DNA of 64,000 nt from NCBI GenBank assembly GCA_041920565.1, contig JBHGXS010000040.1, positions 54,256 to 118,255 on the forward strand, written 5' to 3'. The notes under the pieces are model-generated. The model saw only the letters and a program-made list of their open reading frames with translations. It searched no databases and was not told the origin of the DNA. Positions 16,637 through 25,973 of the stretch are shown here, one piece after another (positions within the stretch are counted from its first letter, which is position 1; every line of letters begins with the position of its first letter). Origin of the DNA: JAGHKQ01 sp041920565 (lineage in GTDB: Bacteria > Bacillota > Bacilli > Bacillales > Bacillaceae_G). The position numbers and the translations under genes are program-made.

Positions 16637-18040
16637 TTGGTCATTACACAGCAGCAGGGCCTGCATGTATTGCTCCTCAATGCGCTACAAAAAGCTAAGG
16701 AAACCAATCAAGCCGTATTGGTAAGTGCTGTAAAAAAAGCAGACTGGGTTGATCCGCTTCTTTTTTATGCTGCCGGAGCCAGAATAGGCATGACGGAACG
16801 TTTTTACTGGTCAGATCCGGAACAGCGTGTCGCTTTAGCGGGAATCGGGTCTGCTTATACTATAACAAATAATAAGCAGAATCGCTTTGAAGAAGCTCAA
16901 AAAGAGTGGGAGCAGCTGTTGGAAACTTGCGTGGTCGGCAGCAACCCATATAGCTTTGGAACGGGCCCGCTTGCGTTTGGGGGATTTTCGTTCGACCCGC
17001 TCAAGAAAAAGAAGTCTCTTTGGAAAGCGTTTGCGGATGCGCTTTTGTTGCTTCCTTCATTTATGATGACGATAAAAGAAGACGGTGCTTGGTTAACGGT
17101 CAATCGTTTGGTTCACCCTGAAGATTCCATTTCCGATCTTCATGTGAAATTGGACGAGCAAGAACGTGAACTGCTGGCATTAAGCAGAAAGCCTCTGCAA
17201 GAAGGGAATCTTTCTATTATCCATCAGCATGAAGTAGAGCCGCTGCAATGGATGAATACAGTGAAACAAGCAACGCAGGAAATGGAGCAAGGGTTGTATC
17301 AAAAAGTTGTATTGGCTCGAGAGCTGCAGCTGACGCTTTTAGAGGATGCGGATTCTGCGAACATCCTTCAAGCGCTGCGTATCGGTCAGCCGGATTGTTA
17401 CATCTTCTCATTTGAATATAACAAATCCTGTTTTATTGGAGCGACACCTGAGCGTTTCATTCGAAAAGAAGACGATGTTTTTACTTCTATGTGTTTGGCA
17501 GGGACAATCGGACGCGGTCGCACACCGGAAGAAGATCGTGCGAATGGTCAAGCGTTATTGGAAGACGAGAAAAATTTAAAAGAGCACGGGTACGTTGTGG
17601 ATATGATTCGCAAAGCGATGGAAGAAGTATGTGACGAGGTTTCCATTCCAGGCGAACCGGGATTAAAAGAAACAAAAAATGTTTTCCATCTTTATACACC
17701 GGTGCAAGGAAAGGCAAAAGAAGGAGTAAGTTTGCTTTCTGCAGCAGAGCGCATGCATCCGACTCCTGCTCTCGGCGGAACTCCGACTGACATTGCGATG
17801 GAACGAATCCGAGAATTGGAGCAATTGGACCGAGGCTGGTATGCAGCTCCAATTGGTTGGGTAGATTATCGAGGAAACGGGGAGTTTGCGGTTGGGATAC
17901 GTTCTGGATTATTGACAGGAAACCGGGTATCATTGTTTGCCGGATGCGGGATTGTAAAGGATTCTAAGCCGGAAGCGGAATATGAAGAAACGAGAATAAA
18001 GTTTAAGCCTATGCTTACTGCATTTGGGGGATTTAAATGA
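16637..18040 (+). CDS. menF: Isochorismate synthase MenF
   Basis: MenF converts chorismate to isochorismate, the first menaquinone-specific step. It has the anthranilate-synthase-I fold. The C-terminal chorismate-binding signature is visible: YQKVVLARE, SFEYNKSCFIGATPERF, CLAGTIGRGRTPEED, LHPTPALGG-type (MHPTPALGGTP) and AGCGIVKDS. The TTG at 16637 (MVITQQQ) sits six bases after GGGGGAG and is the likelier start. The ATG at 16622 lies inside that site and would add five residues. It is the first gene of menFDHBEC, and its stop overlaps the menD start (ATGA). Confidence 0.95.
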   Translation: MVITQQQGLHVLLLNALQKAKETNQAVLVSAVKKADWVDPLLFYAAGARIGMTERFYWSDPEQRVALAGIGSAYTITNNKQNRFEEAQKEWEQLLETCVVGSNPYSFGTGPLAFGGFSFDPLKKKKSLWKAFADALLLLPSFMMTIKEDGAWLTVNRLVHPEDSISDLHVKLDEQERELLALSRKPLQEGNLSIIHQHEVEPLQWMNTVKQATQEMEQGLYQKVVLARELQLTLLEDADSANILQALRIGQPDCYIFSFEYNKSCFIGATPERFIRKEDDVFTSMCLAGTIGRGRTPEEDRANGQALLEDEKNLKEHGYVVDMIRKAMEEVCDEVSIPGEPGLKETKNVFHLYTPVQGKAKEGVSLLSAAERMHPTPALGGTPTDIAMERIRELEQLDRGWYAAPIGWVDYRGNGEFAVGIRSGLLTGNRVSLFAGCGIVKDSKPEAEYEETRIKFKPMLTAFGGFK

Positions 18041-19797
18041 ATTATACAAAAGCTTTAACTTATTATTTGGGAGCGTTTGTAGATGAGCTGCAGCGTTTGA
18101 ATGTAAGAGATGTAGTTATCAGCCCGGGCTCGCGCTCTACGCCTTTAGCCATTTTGTTGGCAGAGCATGAACAGATCCAAACGTATTTACATGTAGATGA
18201 ACGCTCTGCGGCGTTTTTCGCCTTAGGAATGGCAAAAGCAAAGCAGCGTCCCGTAGCTGTTTTATGTACGTCGGGAACAGCTGCAGCGAACTATATGCCT
18301 GCAGTCAGCGAAGCTGCTCATTCGAGAGTGCCGCTTCTTATTTTAACCGCTGATCGTCCGCATGAACTGCGTGATGTGGGAGCGCCGCAAGCGATGAATC
18401 AGCTTCATCTGTTCGGCTCCTTCGTGAAAAGTTTTATCGAAATGGCGCTGCCGGAAGCATCGGAACGGATGTATCAATATGTGCGCACAACAGCAGCAAG
18501 AGCGGTTTCTGCCTTGCTTGCTCCTCCGATGGGGCCTGTTCATCTGAACTTCCCGCTTCGTGAGCCGTTAGTTCCGAATTTGGAGCTTCCGAACCTTTGG
18601 GAAGCCGGACGATTGAATCGGATGCAGCACGTGTCCCTTACGGTTGGAAAAGGAGCTCCGGATCAGCAGTATACAGCGGAATTGGTAGGACGTCTTGCCA
18701 GTAAGGAAAAAGGAATTATTGTGTGCGGGGACCATGACGATAGCCATTTTGCAGGTGCTGTCACAAAGCTGGCTGTCAAGCTGGGTTACCCGATTTTAGC
18801 GGATCCGTTATCTCAGCTTCGCAGCGGAGGGCATGTAAAAGAGTATGTTGTAGATTGCTATGATACGTTTTTAAGAAATGAAACAATCCGTCAAGACTGG
18901 AAGCCGGACGTCATTTTACGATTTGGAGCCATGCCGGTGTCCAAAGCATTAACGCAATATATCGCCATGCAAAAGGATGCTGATATCATTGTTGTAGATG
19001 AAGCGGCAGATTGGCGTGACCCGACTTTGATGTCTTCGGAAATGGTGTACGCAAATGAAGCGCTATTTTGTGAAGAGATTTGTGCCGCTGTGGCCCAACG
19101 AGAAGAAACAAGCTGGCTTCGCAGCTGGATGCATGTAAACAATCTCACAAAACAACGTCTGCAAACAATTGATACTTATGAAGATGTATTTGAAGGAAGA
19201 GTCATTACGGAGCTTACAGCTCTGTTGCCGCATTCCTCTACTTTATTTGTCGGCAACAGTATGCCGATTCGTGATACGGACACATTCTTCTTTACGAATG
19301 ACAAGCAAATAAAAGTGATGGCCAATCGAGGCGTAAACGGCATTGACGGCATTGTGTCAAGCGCATTGGGGGCGAGTGTTGCTTCATCGCCGTTAGTGCT
19401 TGTTCTTGGAGACTTGTCCTTTTATCATGATTTGAACGGACTGCTTGCTGCGAAGCTTCATAAGCTGAATGCCACCATTGTTGTGCTGAACAATGACGGC
19501 GGCGGCATTTTCTCCTTCCTGCCGCAATACGCTGAGAAGAAGCATTTTGAAGCATTGTTCGGAACACCGCTCGGTCTTGACTATGAGCTTGTTGTGAAAA
19601 TGTATGACGGAAGGTTTACAAGAGTTCGAGACTGGGATGAGTTCCGTGATGAAGTGAAGCAAAGCATCCAAACGGACGGCCTGCACGTCATTGAAGTGCG
19701 CACGGATCGCGAGAGAAACCTTGAAATGCATCGCTCGTTATGGAACAGCATTTCGACAGAGCTGACGAGCTTGTTGAAGGATGAAAACGCGAAATGA
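18037..19797 (+). CDS. menD: SEPHCHC synthase MenD
   Basis: MenD is a thiamine-diphosphate-dependent enzyme that adds the succinyl semialdehyde from 2-oxoglutarate to isochorismate. The N-terminal pyrimidine-binding domain has VVISPGSRSTPLA (about 27-39) and the catalytic Glu in HVDERSAAFFALG. The C-terminal ThDP domain has the GD-x(n)-NN motif as LGDLSFYHDLNG through NNDGGGIFSFL (about 467-500). The length of 586 aa is typical. The ATG overlaps the menF stop (ATGA), and the stop overlaps the menH start in the same way. Confidence 0.97.
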   Translation: MNYTKALTYYLGAFVDELQRLNVRDVVISPGSRSTPLAILLAEHEQIQTYLHVDERSAAFFALGMAKAKQRPVAVLCTSGTAAANYMPAVSEAAHSRVPLLILTADRPHELRDVGAPQAMNQLHLFGSFVKSFIEMALPEASERMYQYVRTTAARAVSALLAPPMGPVHLNFPLREPLVPNLELPNLWEAGRLNRMQHVSLTVGKGAPDQQYTAELVGRLASKEKGIIVCGDHDDSHFAGAVTKLAVKLGYPILADPLSQLRSGGHVKEYVVDCYDTFLRNETIRQDWKPDVILRFGAMPVSKALTQYIAMQKDADIIVVDEAADWRDPTLMSSEMVYANEALFCEEICAAVAQREETSWLRSWMHVNNLTKQRLQTIDTYEDVFEGRVITELTALLPHSSTLFVGNSMPIRDTDTFFFTNDKQIKVMANRGVNGIDGIVSSALGASVASSPLVLVLGDLSFYHDLNGLLAAKLHKLNATIVVLNNDGGGIFSFLPQYAEKKHFEALFGTPLGLDYELVVKMYDGRFTRVRDWDEFRDEVKQSIQTDGLHVIEVRTDRERNLEMHRSLWNSISTELTSLLKDENAK

Positions 19798-20627
19798 GAC
19801 AAATGATAAATGGTATCTTGTATGAATATGAAGTGATCGGAAGTGGAGAGCCGCTTCTGTTGCTTCACGGTTTTACGGGTGACCGGACAACGTGGCAGCC
19901 GTTCCTGGCTTCCTGGGAAAAGTACAAAGTGATTGCCATCGATATTATCGGTCATGGAGGAACAGAAAGCCCAAGTGAAGTTGCCTGCTATGAAATTGAA
20001 AAAGCGGCAGCTGACATAGTGGGTTTGTTGGATGCATTGCATATTCAAAAAACGCATCTTCTCGGATATTCCATGGGCGGACGACTGGCGTTAACAATAG
20101 CTTGTTTATATCCGGAGCGAGTGAAGTCGCTTATACTAGAAAGCTGTACGCCGGGACTGGAGACAGACGAAGAAAAAGCTGCCCGTATTCGTCAAGATGA
20201 AGCATTAGCGGCAAAAATTGAAGCAGAAGGAGTTGCTTCGTTTATTAAGTATTGGGAAAACATCCCGCTCTTTGCCACGCAAAAACGTTTGCCGGAACAA
20301 AAGCAGGCAGAGATTCGAAAGCAGCGTCTGCAAAACAATCCAACCGGCTTGGCGAACAGTCTTCGCGGCATGGGAACAGGAAAGCAACCATCCTGGTGGC
20401 GGAGCTTGCCTGACCTGACTATGCCGGTCTTATTGCTGTGCGGGGAATATGATGAAAAATTTTGCCGTATCCTAAAACGCATGAAGGATGTATTGCCAAA
20501 TGCGCAGTTGTTCCAATTTTCTGAAGCCGGGCATGCAATTCATGTGGAACAACCGGAAAAGTTTGATACAATAGTAGTGGAGTTTTTACAACAAATAGAT
20601 GAAGGAGGTATAAACGATGGCTATTGA
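19794..20627 (+). CDS. menH: SHCHC synthase MenH
   Basis: MenH is an alpha/beta hydrolase-fold enzyme that eliminates pyruvate from SEPHCHC to give SHCHC. Motifs: LLLHGFTGDRTTW (oxyanion loop, about 23-35), nucleophile GYSMGGRLAL (about 85-94), Asp in LLCGEYDEKF and His in AGHAIHVEQP near residue 247. The start overlaps menD by 4 bases. The 3' end overlaps menB by 11 bases, and the menB ribosome binding site lies inside it. The length of 277 aa is close to the B. subtilis protein. Confidence 0.93.
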   Translation: MRQMINGILYEYEVIGSGEPLLLLHGFTGDRTTWQPFLASWEKYKVIAIDIIGHGGTESPSEVACYEIEKAAADIVGLLDALHIQKTHLLGYSMGGRLALTIACLYPERVKSLILESCTPGLETDEEKAARIRQDEALAAKIEAEGVASFIKYWENIPLFATQKRLPEQKQAEIRKQRLQNNPTGLANSLRGMGTGKQPSWWRSLPDLTMPVLLLCGEYDEKFCRILKRMKDVLPNAQLFQFSEAGHAIHVEQPEKFDTIVVEFLQQIDEGGINDGY

Positions 20628-21435
20628 ATGGAAAGTAGAAAGACAATATGAAGATATTATTTATTCTACATACAATGGCATTGCAAAAATTTCAATCAAT
20701 CGTCCGGAAGTACATAACGCATTCCGTCCAAAAACGGTAATGGAGCTTATTGATGCATTTGCGTATGCGCGTGACGATGCGAACATCGGCGTAATTATTT
20801 TAACAGGTGAAGGCGGACGTGCATTCTGCTCCGGCGGCGACCAAAAGGTGCGCGGCCATGGCGGCTATGTCGGCGAAGACGAAATCCCTCGCTTGAACGT
20901 ATTGGACTTACAGCGTTTAATCCGCATCATTCCGAAGCCGGTTATCGCGGCAGTAGCAGGTTACGCAATCGGAGGCGGTCATGTATTACATGTCGTGTGT
21001 GATTTAACAATTGCGGCAGACAATGCAATTTTCGGACAAACAGGACCAAAAGTAGGAAGCTTTGACGCAGGTTATGGCTCCGGCTATTTAGCTCGCATCG
21101 TCGGTCATAAAAAAGCGCGTGAAATTTGGTACCTATGCCGTCAATACAATGCACAAGAAGCATTGGAGATGGGATTGGTAAACAAAGTTGTGCCTCTTGA
21201 GCAATTAGAAGAAGAAGCTGTGAAATGGGCGGAAGAAATTTTAGAAAAGAGCCCGACAGCAATCCGCTTCTTAAAGGCAGCGTTCAACGCAGACACAGAC
21301 GGTCTTGCAGGCTTGCAGCAATTTGCCGGAGACGCAACATTATTGTATTATACAACGGACGAAGCAAAAGAAGGACGCGATGCCTTTAAAGAAAAGCGCA
21401 AACCGGACTTCGGTCGATTCCCACGCTTCCCGTGA
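20617..21435 (+). CDS. menB: 1,4-dihydroxy-2-naphthoyl-CoA synthase MenB
   Basis: MenB, a crotonase-fold enzyme, closes the second ring by Dieckmann condensation of OSB-CoA. The oxyanion-hole region AFCSGGDQKVRG (about 68-79), AGYAIGGGHVLH and the bicarbonate-site GQTGPKVGSFDAG are all present. The absence of a catalytic Glu at the GQTG position marks the bicarbonate-dependent type. The length of 272 aa is exactly the family length. AAGGAGG lies eight bases upstream of the ATG. Unusually for Bacillus-type clusters, a strong terminator and an unrelated gene follow before menE. Confidence 0.97.
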   Translation: MAIEWKVERQYEDIIYSTYNGIAKISINRPEVHNAFRPKTVMELIDAFAYARDDANIGVIILTGEGGRAFCSGGDQKVRGHGGYVGEDEIPRLNVLDLQRLIRIIPKPVIAAVAGYAIGGGHVLHVVCDLTIAADNAIFGQTGPKVGSFDAGYGSGYLARIVGHKKAREIWYLCRQYNAQEALEMGLVNKVVPLEQLEEEAVKWAEEILEKSPTAIRFLKAAFNADTDGLAGLQQFAGDATLLYYTTDEAKEGRDAFKEKRKPDFGRFPRFP

Positions 21436-21442
21436 TGAAGGC

Positions 21443-21476
21443 AAAAGACTTGGTGAAGGATCATCAAGTCTTTTTA
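21443..21476 (+). terminator. Terminator after menB, inside the men cluster
   Basis: AAAAGACTTG / CAAGTCTTTT with a 12-base loop, followed by further T, eight bases after the menB stop. It would separate or attenuate menEC relative to menFDHB. Confidence 0.85.
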
Positions 21477-21572
21477 TATGGACGATTTTGAAGTGAATGA
21501 GTTTATATAGATGAAGTTGATAATGAATTCGCCCTTCTTATCATTTTGGGAATTTTACATAGGGGAAAGAGC

Positions 21573-21968
21573 ATGAAACGAAGAATACGAATGAGTGACA
21601 TAGAGGCATGGGAGATTGAATTATCTGTTCCGTGTTATTTATTATTATTGGATATGCGAAGACCAAGTACATTGGAGGACTATCCGTACCTGAAAGGAAT
21701 AGAAGATCCTGACGAGTTTGGACGGGATAATTACATAAAGGTATTCGTGATTGCTTCTGCCAAGCTTCCTGATGAAGATGGGCAGAAGGTTGAAATACTG
21801 GTAGATGACCTGATTGACCATGTGGCACAAATATATTGCGATTGGAATGCAGAAGAAATTGTCTGCCGGAAAGAAGAAATGGAACAAACTATGCACAGGC
21901 TCATAGAGCGGTACAAAGGGATTAAGCTATATCCTGATACAATTTGTAAGTATTTGAACATGGAGTAG
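21573..21968 (+). CDS. Unrecognised protein inserted between menB and menE (131 aa)
   Basis: I do not recognise this family. The ATG at 21573 follows TAGGGGAAAGAG; the longer frame from 21546 has no binding site. The product begins MKRRIRMSDIEAWEIELSV and is a soluble mixed alpha/beta protein of acidic character with WxxE and DLIDHVAQIYCDW-like helices. It has three cysteines and no signal or membrane segments. The C-terminal half (QTMHRLIERYKGIKLYP) looks helical. It lies between a strong terminator after menB and menE (17-base gap to menE), so it may head a menEC transcript. A menaquinone role is not supported by anything in the sequence itself. Confidence 0.75.
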   Translation: MKRRIRMSDIEAWEIELSVPCYLLLLDMRRPSTLEDYPYLKGIEDPDEFGRDNYIKVFVIASAKLPDEDGQKVEILVDDLIDHVAQIYCDWNAEEIVCRKEEMEQTMHRLIERYKGIKLYPDTICKYLNME

Positions 21969-21985
21969 AGAAAGAAGGGGATGGA

Positions 21986-23425
21986 ATGCAGCAAACAATG
22001 CCGAATTGGCTCATGCACCGCGCCTTTTTGACACCGGACCGGATTGCCATTGAAACGGACGAGGAAACATATACATTCGGGCAGCTGCATGAAAGCGTGC
22101 TCCGCCTGAGCAGGCAAATGCGGCGGGCTGATGTAAAAAAAGGGGATACTGTAGCTGTCATGATGAGAAACAGCTTTGATATGGTGAAGGTCATTCATGC
22201 CTTGTCATATATAGGAGCAACAGCGCTTCTTTTAAATATCCGTCTTTCGCGTGAAGAACTTCTTTGGCAAATGGAGGACGCGGAAGCTTCTTTTCTTATT
22301 ACACAAGAAGAGCTGATTTCTCATCTGGGACGGACGGGTGTCCCGACGATGACCATCGAGAAAATGGAGGAGCTGCCGGAGCGGGATGGCGAAATACAAG
22401 AGGAATTTTTGTTGGATGAAATGATGACCATCATTTATACGTCCGGTACAACAGGAAAACCGAAAGGGGTCATGCTGACATACGGCAATCATTGGTGGAG
22501 CGCCGCAGGATCAGCATTGAATCTCGGACTTCACGAAGATGATTGCTGGTTGGCGGTCTTGCCGTTTTTCCATGTCGGCGGATTATCTATTTTAATGAAA
22601 AACGTGATGTACGGCATGAGAGTGATTGTACAAGAAAGCTTTCATCCATCCCGTATGAATGAAGCTATCCAAAAAAGAGGAGTGACAATGGTATCCGTTG
22701 TTGCGAAAATGCTGATGGATATGCTGGGGGAACTAGGAGAAGGCAATTATCCGAAGTCATTGCGATGTGTGCTGCTAGGAGGCGGTCCTGCCCCCATGCC
22801 GCTGCTGGAAGCCTGCGTAGCAAAAGGAATTCCGGTGTATCAAACGTATGGCATGACGGAAACCTCTTCGCAAATTTGTACGCTGTCTGCTGATTACATG
22901 TTAACGAAGGTCGGTTCCGCGGGAAAACCGCTGTTTCCGTGTCAGTTACGGATTGCCAATGCAGATGAAACCGGAGCGGGAGAAATCGTGGTGAAGGGGC
23001 CAAACGTCACAAAAGGATATTGGAAACGAGAAGATGCAACCCGGGAAAGCATTGTAGACGGCTGGCTGCATACTGGGGATATTGGCTATTTGGATGCGGA
23101 CGGATTTTTATATGTACTCGACCGGCGCAGCGATTTAATCATTTCCGGCGGAGAAAATATTTATCCGGCGCAAATTGAAGAAGTGTTATTGTCTCATCCG
23201 TCTATCGCAGAAGCAGGCGTCATCGGAAAAGAGGATAAGAAGTGGGGCCAGGTGCCGATTGCTTTTGTTGTGAAAAAGAATGATGTAACGGAAGAACAGA
23301 TTATTGCATTTTGCCGCGAAAAACTGGCGCGTTATAAAGTGCCGAAAGCTGTTTATTTTGTAGAAGAACTACCGCGGAATGCCTCAAAAAAACTGTTGCG
23401 CCGCGAATTGCGCAAGCTGTTGTGA
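21986..23425 (+). CDS. menE: o-Succinylbenzoate-CoA ligase MenE
   Basis: MenE is an acyl-adenylating enzyme (ANL superfamily) that activates OSB to OSB-CoA. The P-loop TIIYTSGTTGKPKGVM lies near residues 147-162, followed by QTYGMTETSSQ, DGWLHTGDIGYLD and the C-terminal hinge DRRSDLIISGGENIYP. The catalytic Lys is in LPRNASKKLLRREL near the C-terminus. The length is 479 aa. AAGAAGGGGATGG precedes the ATG. menC follows after nine bases. Confidence 0.96.
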   Translation: MQQTMPNWLMHRAFLTPDRIAIETDEETYTFGQLHESVLRLSRQMRRADVKKGDTVAVMMRNSFDMVKVIHALSYIGATALLLNIRLSREELLWQMEDAEASFLITQEELISHLGRTGVPTMTIEKMEELPERDGEIQEEFLLDEMMTIIYTSGTTGKPKGVMLTYGNHWWSAAGSALNLGLHEDDCWLAVLPFFHVGGLSILMKNVMYGMRVIVQESFHPSRMNEAIQKRGVTMVSVVAKMLMDMLGELGEGNYPKSLRCVLLGGGPAPMPLLEACVAKGIPVYQTYGMTETSSQICTLSADYMLTKVGSAGKPLFPCQLRIANADETGAGEIVVKGPNVTKGYWKREDATRESIVDGWLHTGDIGYLDADGFLYVLDRRSDLIISGGENIYPAQIEEVLLSHPSIAEAGVIGKEDKKWGQVPIAFVVKKNDVTEEQIIAFCREKLARYKVPKAVYFVEELPRNASKKLLRRELRKLL

Positions 23426-23434
23426 GGGGAAAAG

Positions 23435-24538
23435 ATGAATATTAAAAAAGTGACCTTGCATCTTACAAATATGAAGCTTGTAACCCCGTTTGGAACAAGC
23501 TACGGAACGTATTATGATCGCGAAAGCATTCTTGTGGAAATGGAAGACGAAGAGGGACGTATCGGCTGGGGAGAGGTGGTTGCCTTTTCGCAGCCGTGGT
23601 ATACAGAAGAAACGATTCAAACGTCTTTGCATGTGCTGCAGGATTTTTTAATCCCAATTGTATTGCAAAGTGAAATTGGGCATCCAACAGAACTGCCATC
23701 TTTATTTTCCGGTATCAAGCGAAACAACATGGCAAAGGCAGGATTAGAAGGAGCCGTATGGGATTTATATGCACAGCGCACCAATCAGTCGTTGGCAGCC
23801 GCACTCGGAGGCACGCAACATGAAATTGAAGTGGGCGTAGTAGTCGGGCTGGATACGCTGCCGAACATGCTGAAAAAGATGGAACAATACGCAGAAGAAG
23901 GCTATCAGCGCTTTAAAGTAAAAATTAAGCCGGAAAACGACTATGAGCTGTTAAAGGGCATTCGGCAAGCATTCCCCAACTTGCCGTTAATGGCGGACGC
24001 CAATTCTGCATATACATTAGAACACTTGGAGCAGCTCAAACGTTTAGACGAATTTGGATTGATGATGATTGAACAGCCGCTTGCCGACAATGATTTTTTA
24101 GACCATGCAGTTTTGCAACAAGAGATGGAAACCCCTATTTGCCTGGATGAAAGCATTTATTCCTTAGAGGATGTTCGGGTTGCTGTTACATTAGGAAGCT
24201 GCAAAATCATCAATATTAAACCAGGCAGAGTTGGGGGATTAACAGAAGCTGTTCGCATCCATGATTATTGCCAAGAACACGGCATTCCGGTTTGGTGCGG
24301 CGGCATGCTCGAAACGGGTATTTCCCGCTTGCAAAATGCAGCGCTTGCTTCTTTGCCGAACTTTACGATTCCGGGAGATATTTCAGCTTCTTCCCGTCAT
24401 TGGGAGGAGGATATCATCAGCCCGCCGGTAACCTTGAAAAATGGGAAGGTTGTCGTACCAAAGGGGATTGGATTAGGGCATGAGGTGAACCGAAAACGCC
24501 TTGTTGAGGTCGCTGTGCGGACTTTGGAATTCAGATAA
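23435..24538 (+). CDS. menC: o-Succinylbenzoate synthase MenC
   Basis: MenC dehydrates SHCHC to o-succinylbenzoate and belongs to the enolase superfamily (the MenC/NAAAR branch typical of Firmicutes). Catalytic features are RFKVKIKP with the KxK lysines (about 158-165), then the metal ligands MADANSAY, IEQPLADND and CLDESIYS, and the second lysine in INIKPGRVGG. The length is 367 aa. In this branch N-acylamino-acid racemase activity is often promiscuous; that is family knowledge, not seen here. It is the last gene of the cluster, followed by a terminator. Confidence 0.94.
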   Translation: MNIKKVTLHLTNMKLVTPFGTSYGTYYDRESILVEMEDEEGRIGWGEVVAFSQPWYTEETIQTSLHVLQDFLIPIVLQSEIGHPTELPSLFSGIKRNNMAKAGLEGAVWDLYAQRTNQSLAAALGGTQHEIEVGVVVGLDTLPNMLKKMEQYAEEGYQRFKVKIKPENDYELLKGIRQAFPNLPLMADANSAYTLEHLEQLKRLDEFGLMMIEQPLADNDFLDHAVLQQEMETPICLDESIYSLEDVRVAVTLGSCKIINIKPGRVGGLTEAVRIHDYCQEHGIPVWCGGMLETGISRLQNAALASLPNFTIPGDISASSRHWEEDIISPPVTLKNGKVVVPKGIGLGHEVNRKRLVEVAVRTLEFR

Positions 24539-24544
24539 AGGGAG

Positions 24545-24583
24545 AAAAACGCTTGGATTTTGGGGTATCCAAGCGTTTTTTTA
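24545..24583 (+). terminator. Terminator of the men cluster
   Basis: AAAAACGCTTGGAT / ATCCAAGCGTTTTTTT with an 8-base loop. The stem starts seven bases after the menC stop. Confidence 0.92.
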
Positions 24584-24868
24584 TAGGAATGCTAGCACTC
24601 TAGTATAGTGGTTTATTATCCAGCCGCAGCATTGATAATATAATATTCTGTATGTAAAAAGGCTCTACTAAAGGAGAATATTGATTTTTCATAATTTATG
24701 TCCCTTATTCGAATAAACCAGCTAATATTATGTAAAATTTCGATAACATAAAGGTGTTATGGGAATATATGTTAAAGTAAATATAGGAAATACAGCAAGA
24801 ACGTAATATCTTTCAGCAACCTTATTATAGATAAGAAATGTCTATTTTATAAACGGGAGGTGCTGTAT

Positions 24869-25321
24869 ATGAATAAATGGTTAGTTGCATCATTACTTTT
24901 TATTCTACTTACTCTTATGGGCTGTTCAAACAATAGGATGGCAGGGGAAAAGCCGCCAAAAGTCTTGATCGAGATAGGGAATGAAACGTATGAAACGACG
25001 CTGGGGAGTTATTGTTGGAGAAATACCTGTGTTGATACGGCTGGACCAGTTGAACTTTTAGAAGGCAAAACACCTATGAAAGTAAAACCTGGTGAAGATG
25101 TAACATTCGTGATGGATTATGAACCAAAACCAAATGAATTCCATATTGTACAGATGATTGAGAATGGGGAAACTGAAGTAGTAGTGAAAGATAATCATTT
25201 TGTCGCACCTACAGAAAAAGGGATTTATTATTATTCTTACGGAGTATGGTGGATGGATGAAAAGGAAGCGAACTTATCTCATGGTGATGCCTTCTATGCC
25301 TTCGCTCTGGAAGTAAATTAG
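24869..25321 (+). CDS. Putative lipoprotein (150 aa)
   Basis: The product starts MNKWLVASLLFILLTLMGC, a lipoprotein signal peptide with lipobox LMGC (Cys 19), so it is probably anchored to the outer face of the membrane. The mature part is all-beta in character with two nearby cysteines (YCWRNTC), EFHIVQMIENGE, and aromatic YYYSYGVWW near the end. I do not recognise the family with certainty; a small immunoglobulin-like or copper-chaperone-like domain is possible but unsupported. GGGAGGTG lies before the ATG at 24869. It stands alone between terminators. Confidence 0.8.
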   Translation: MNKWLVASLLFILLTLMGCSNNRMAGEKPPKVLIEIGNETYETTLGSYCWRNTCVDTAGPVELLEGKTPMKVKPGEDVTFVMDYEPKPNEFHIVQMIENGETEVVVKDNHFVAPTEKGIYYYSYGVWWMDEKEANLSHGDAFYAFALEVN

Positions 25322-25380
25322 AATATAGAACGAGCAGTTTTTATTGCACTAAAGGGTGGCGTTAGTTCCATAAGACATAC

Positions 25381-25410
25381 AAAAAGACCGGCTTATATCG
25401 GTCTTTTTAT
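25381..25410 (+). terminator. Terminator of the lipoprotein gene
   Basis: AAAAAGACCG / CGGTCTTTTT with a short loop, 60 bases after the lipoprotein stop. Confidence 0.85.
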
Positions 25411-25517
25411 ATTGGCATCAAAATCAACACTAAAGTTGAACATAGCCTGTAAAAATGGGATGATTAAAGGAAAATAATACAGATATAACGAAAATGTACT
25501 AACTAGGAGGTGTTGCA

Positions 25518-25916
25518 ATGCTTGAACAGTTACAGTCCAGAGTATATGAATATGAAAAAGCATTGAAACGATTGGATCAAGCCATTCATTTACCATTAGA
25601 GGAATCCATTGTTGTTGACGGAATTATTCAGCGTTTTGTATTCACATATGAATTAGCAAGGAAACTGATGAAGGATTTTTTGGAGTATGAGGGAATTACA
25701 AATATCCATACGCCGCGTATTATCTTTAAAGAAGCGTGTACAGCCCTGCAGCTGGATAATGTGCATGATTGGCTCAGCATGATTATCGATCGCAACATGG
25801 CTCCTCATGCGTACGAGGAAGAGATTGCGATGCCGATTTGTGAGCGGATTAAGCTGGAGTACATTCAAGCGTTAAATCAGTTGTTGATTGTAATGAAACA
25901 ACGCATAGAAGCATAA
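25518..25916 (+). CDS. HI0074-type nucleotidyltransferase substrate-binding protein, solo
   Basis: This 132-aa helical protein matches the HI0074 (NTase substrate-binding, HepT-related) family: FVFTYELARKLMKDFLEYEG (about 36-55), TPRIIFKEA and the conserved IDRNMAPHAYEEEIA (about 90-104). These proteins normally pair with a small MNT-type nucleotidyltransferase (HI0073/MntA), encoded next to them, as toxin-antitoxin-like modules. No such gene lies upstream (a terminator is 100 bp away) or downstream (terminator, then a repeat array). AGGAGGTG precedes the ATG. It is either an orphan with a partner elsewhere or it has an independent role. Confidence 0.8.
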   Translation: MLEQLQSRVYEYEKALKRLDQAIHLPLEESIVVDGIIQRFVFTYELARKLMKDFLEYEGITNIHTPRIIFKEACTALQLDNVHDWLSMIIDRNMAPHAYEEEIAMPICERIKLEYIQALNQLLIVMKQRIEA

Positions 25917-25952
25917 AAAACCGCAGCCTCGGAAGGAGCTGCGGTTTTTATT
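25916..25952 (+). terminator. Terminator after the HI0074-like gene
   Basis: AAAAAACCGCAGC / GCTGCGGTTTTTAT around a CTCGGAAGGA loop, directly after the stop. Confidence 0.9.
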
Positions 25953-25973
25953 TAAGGATAAGATAGTGATGTT

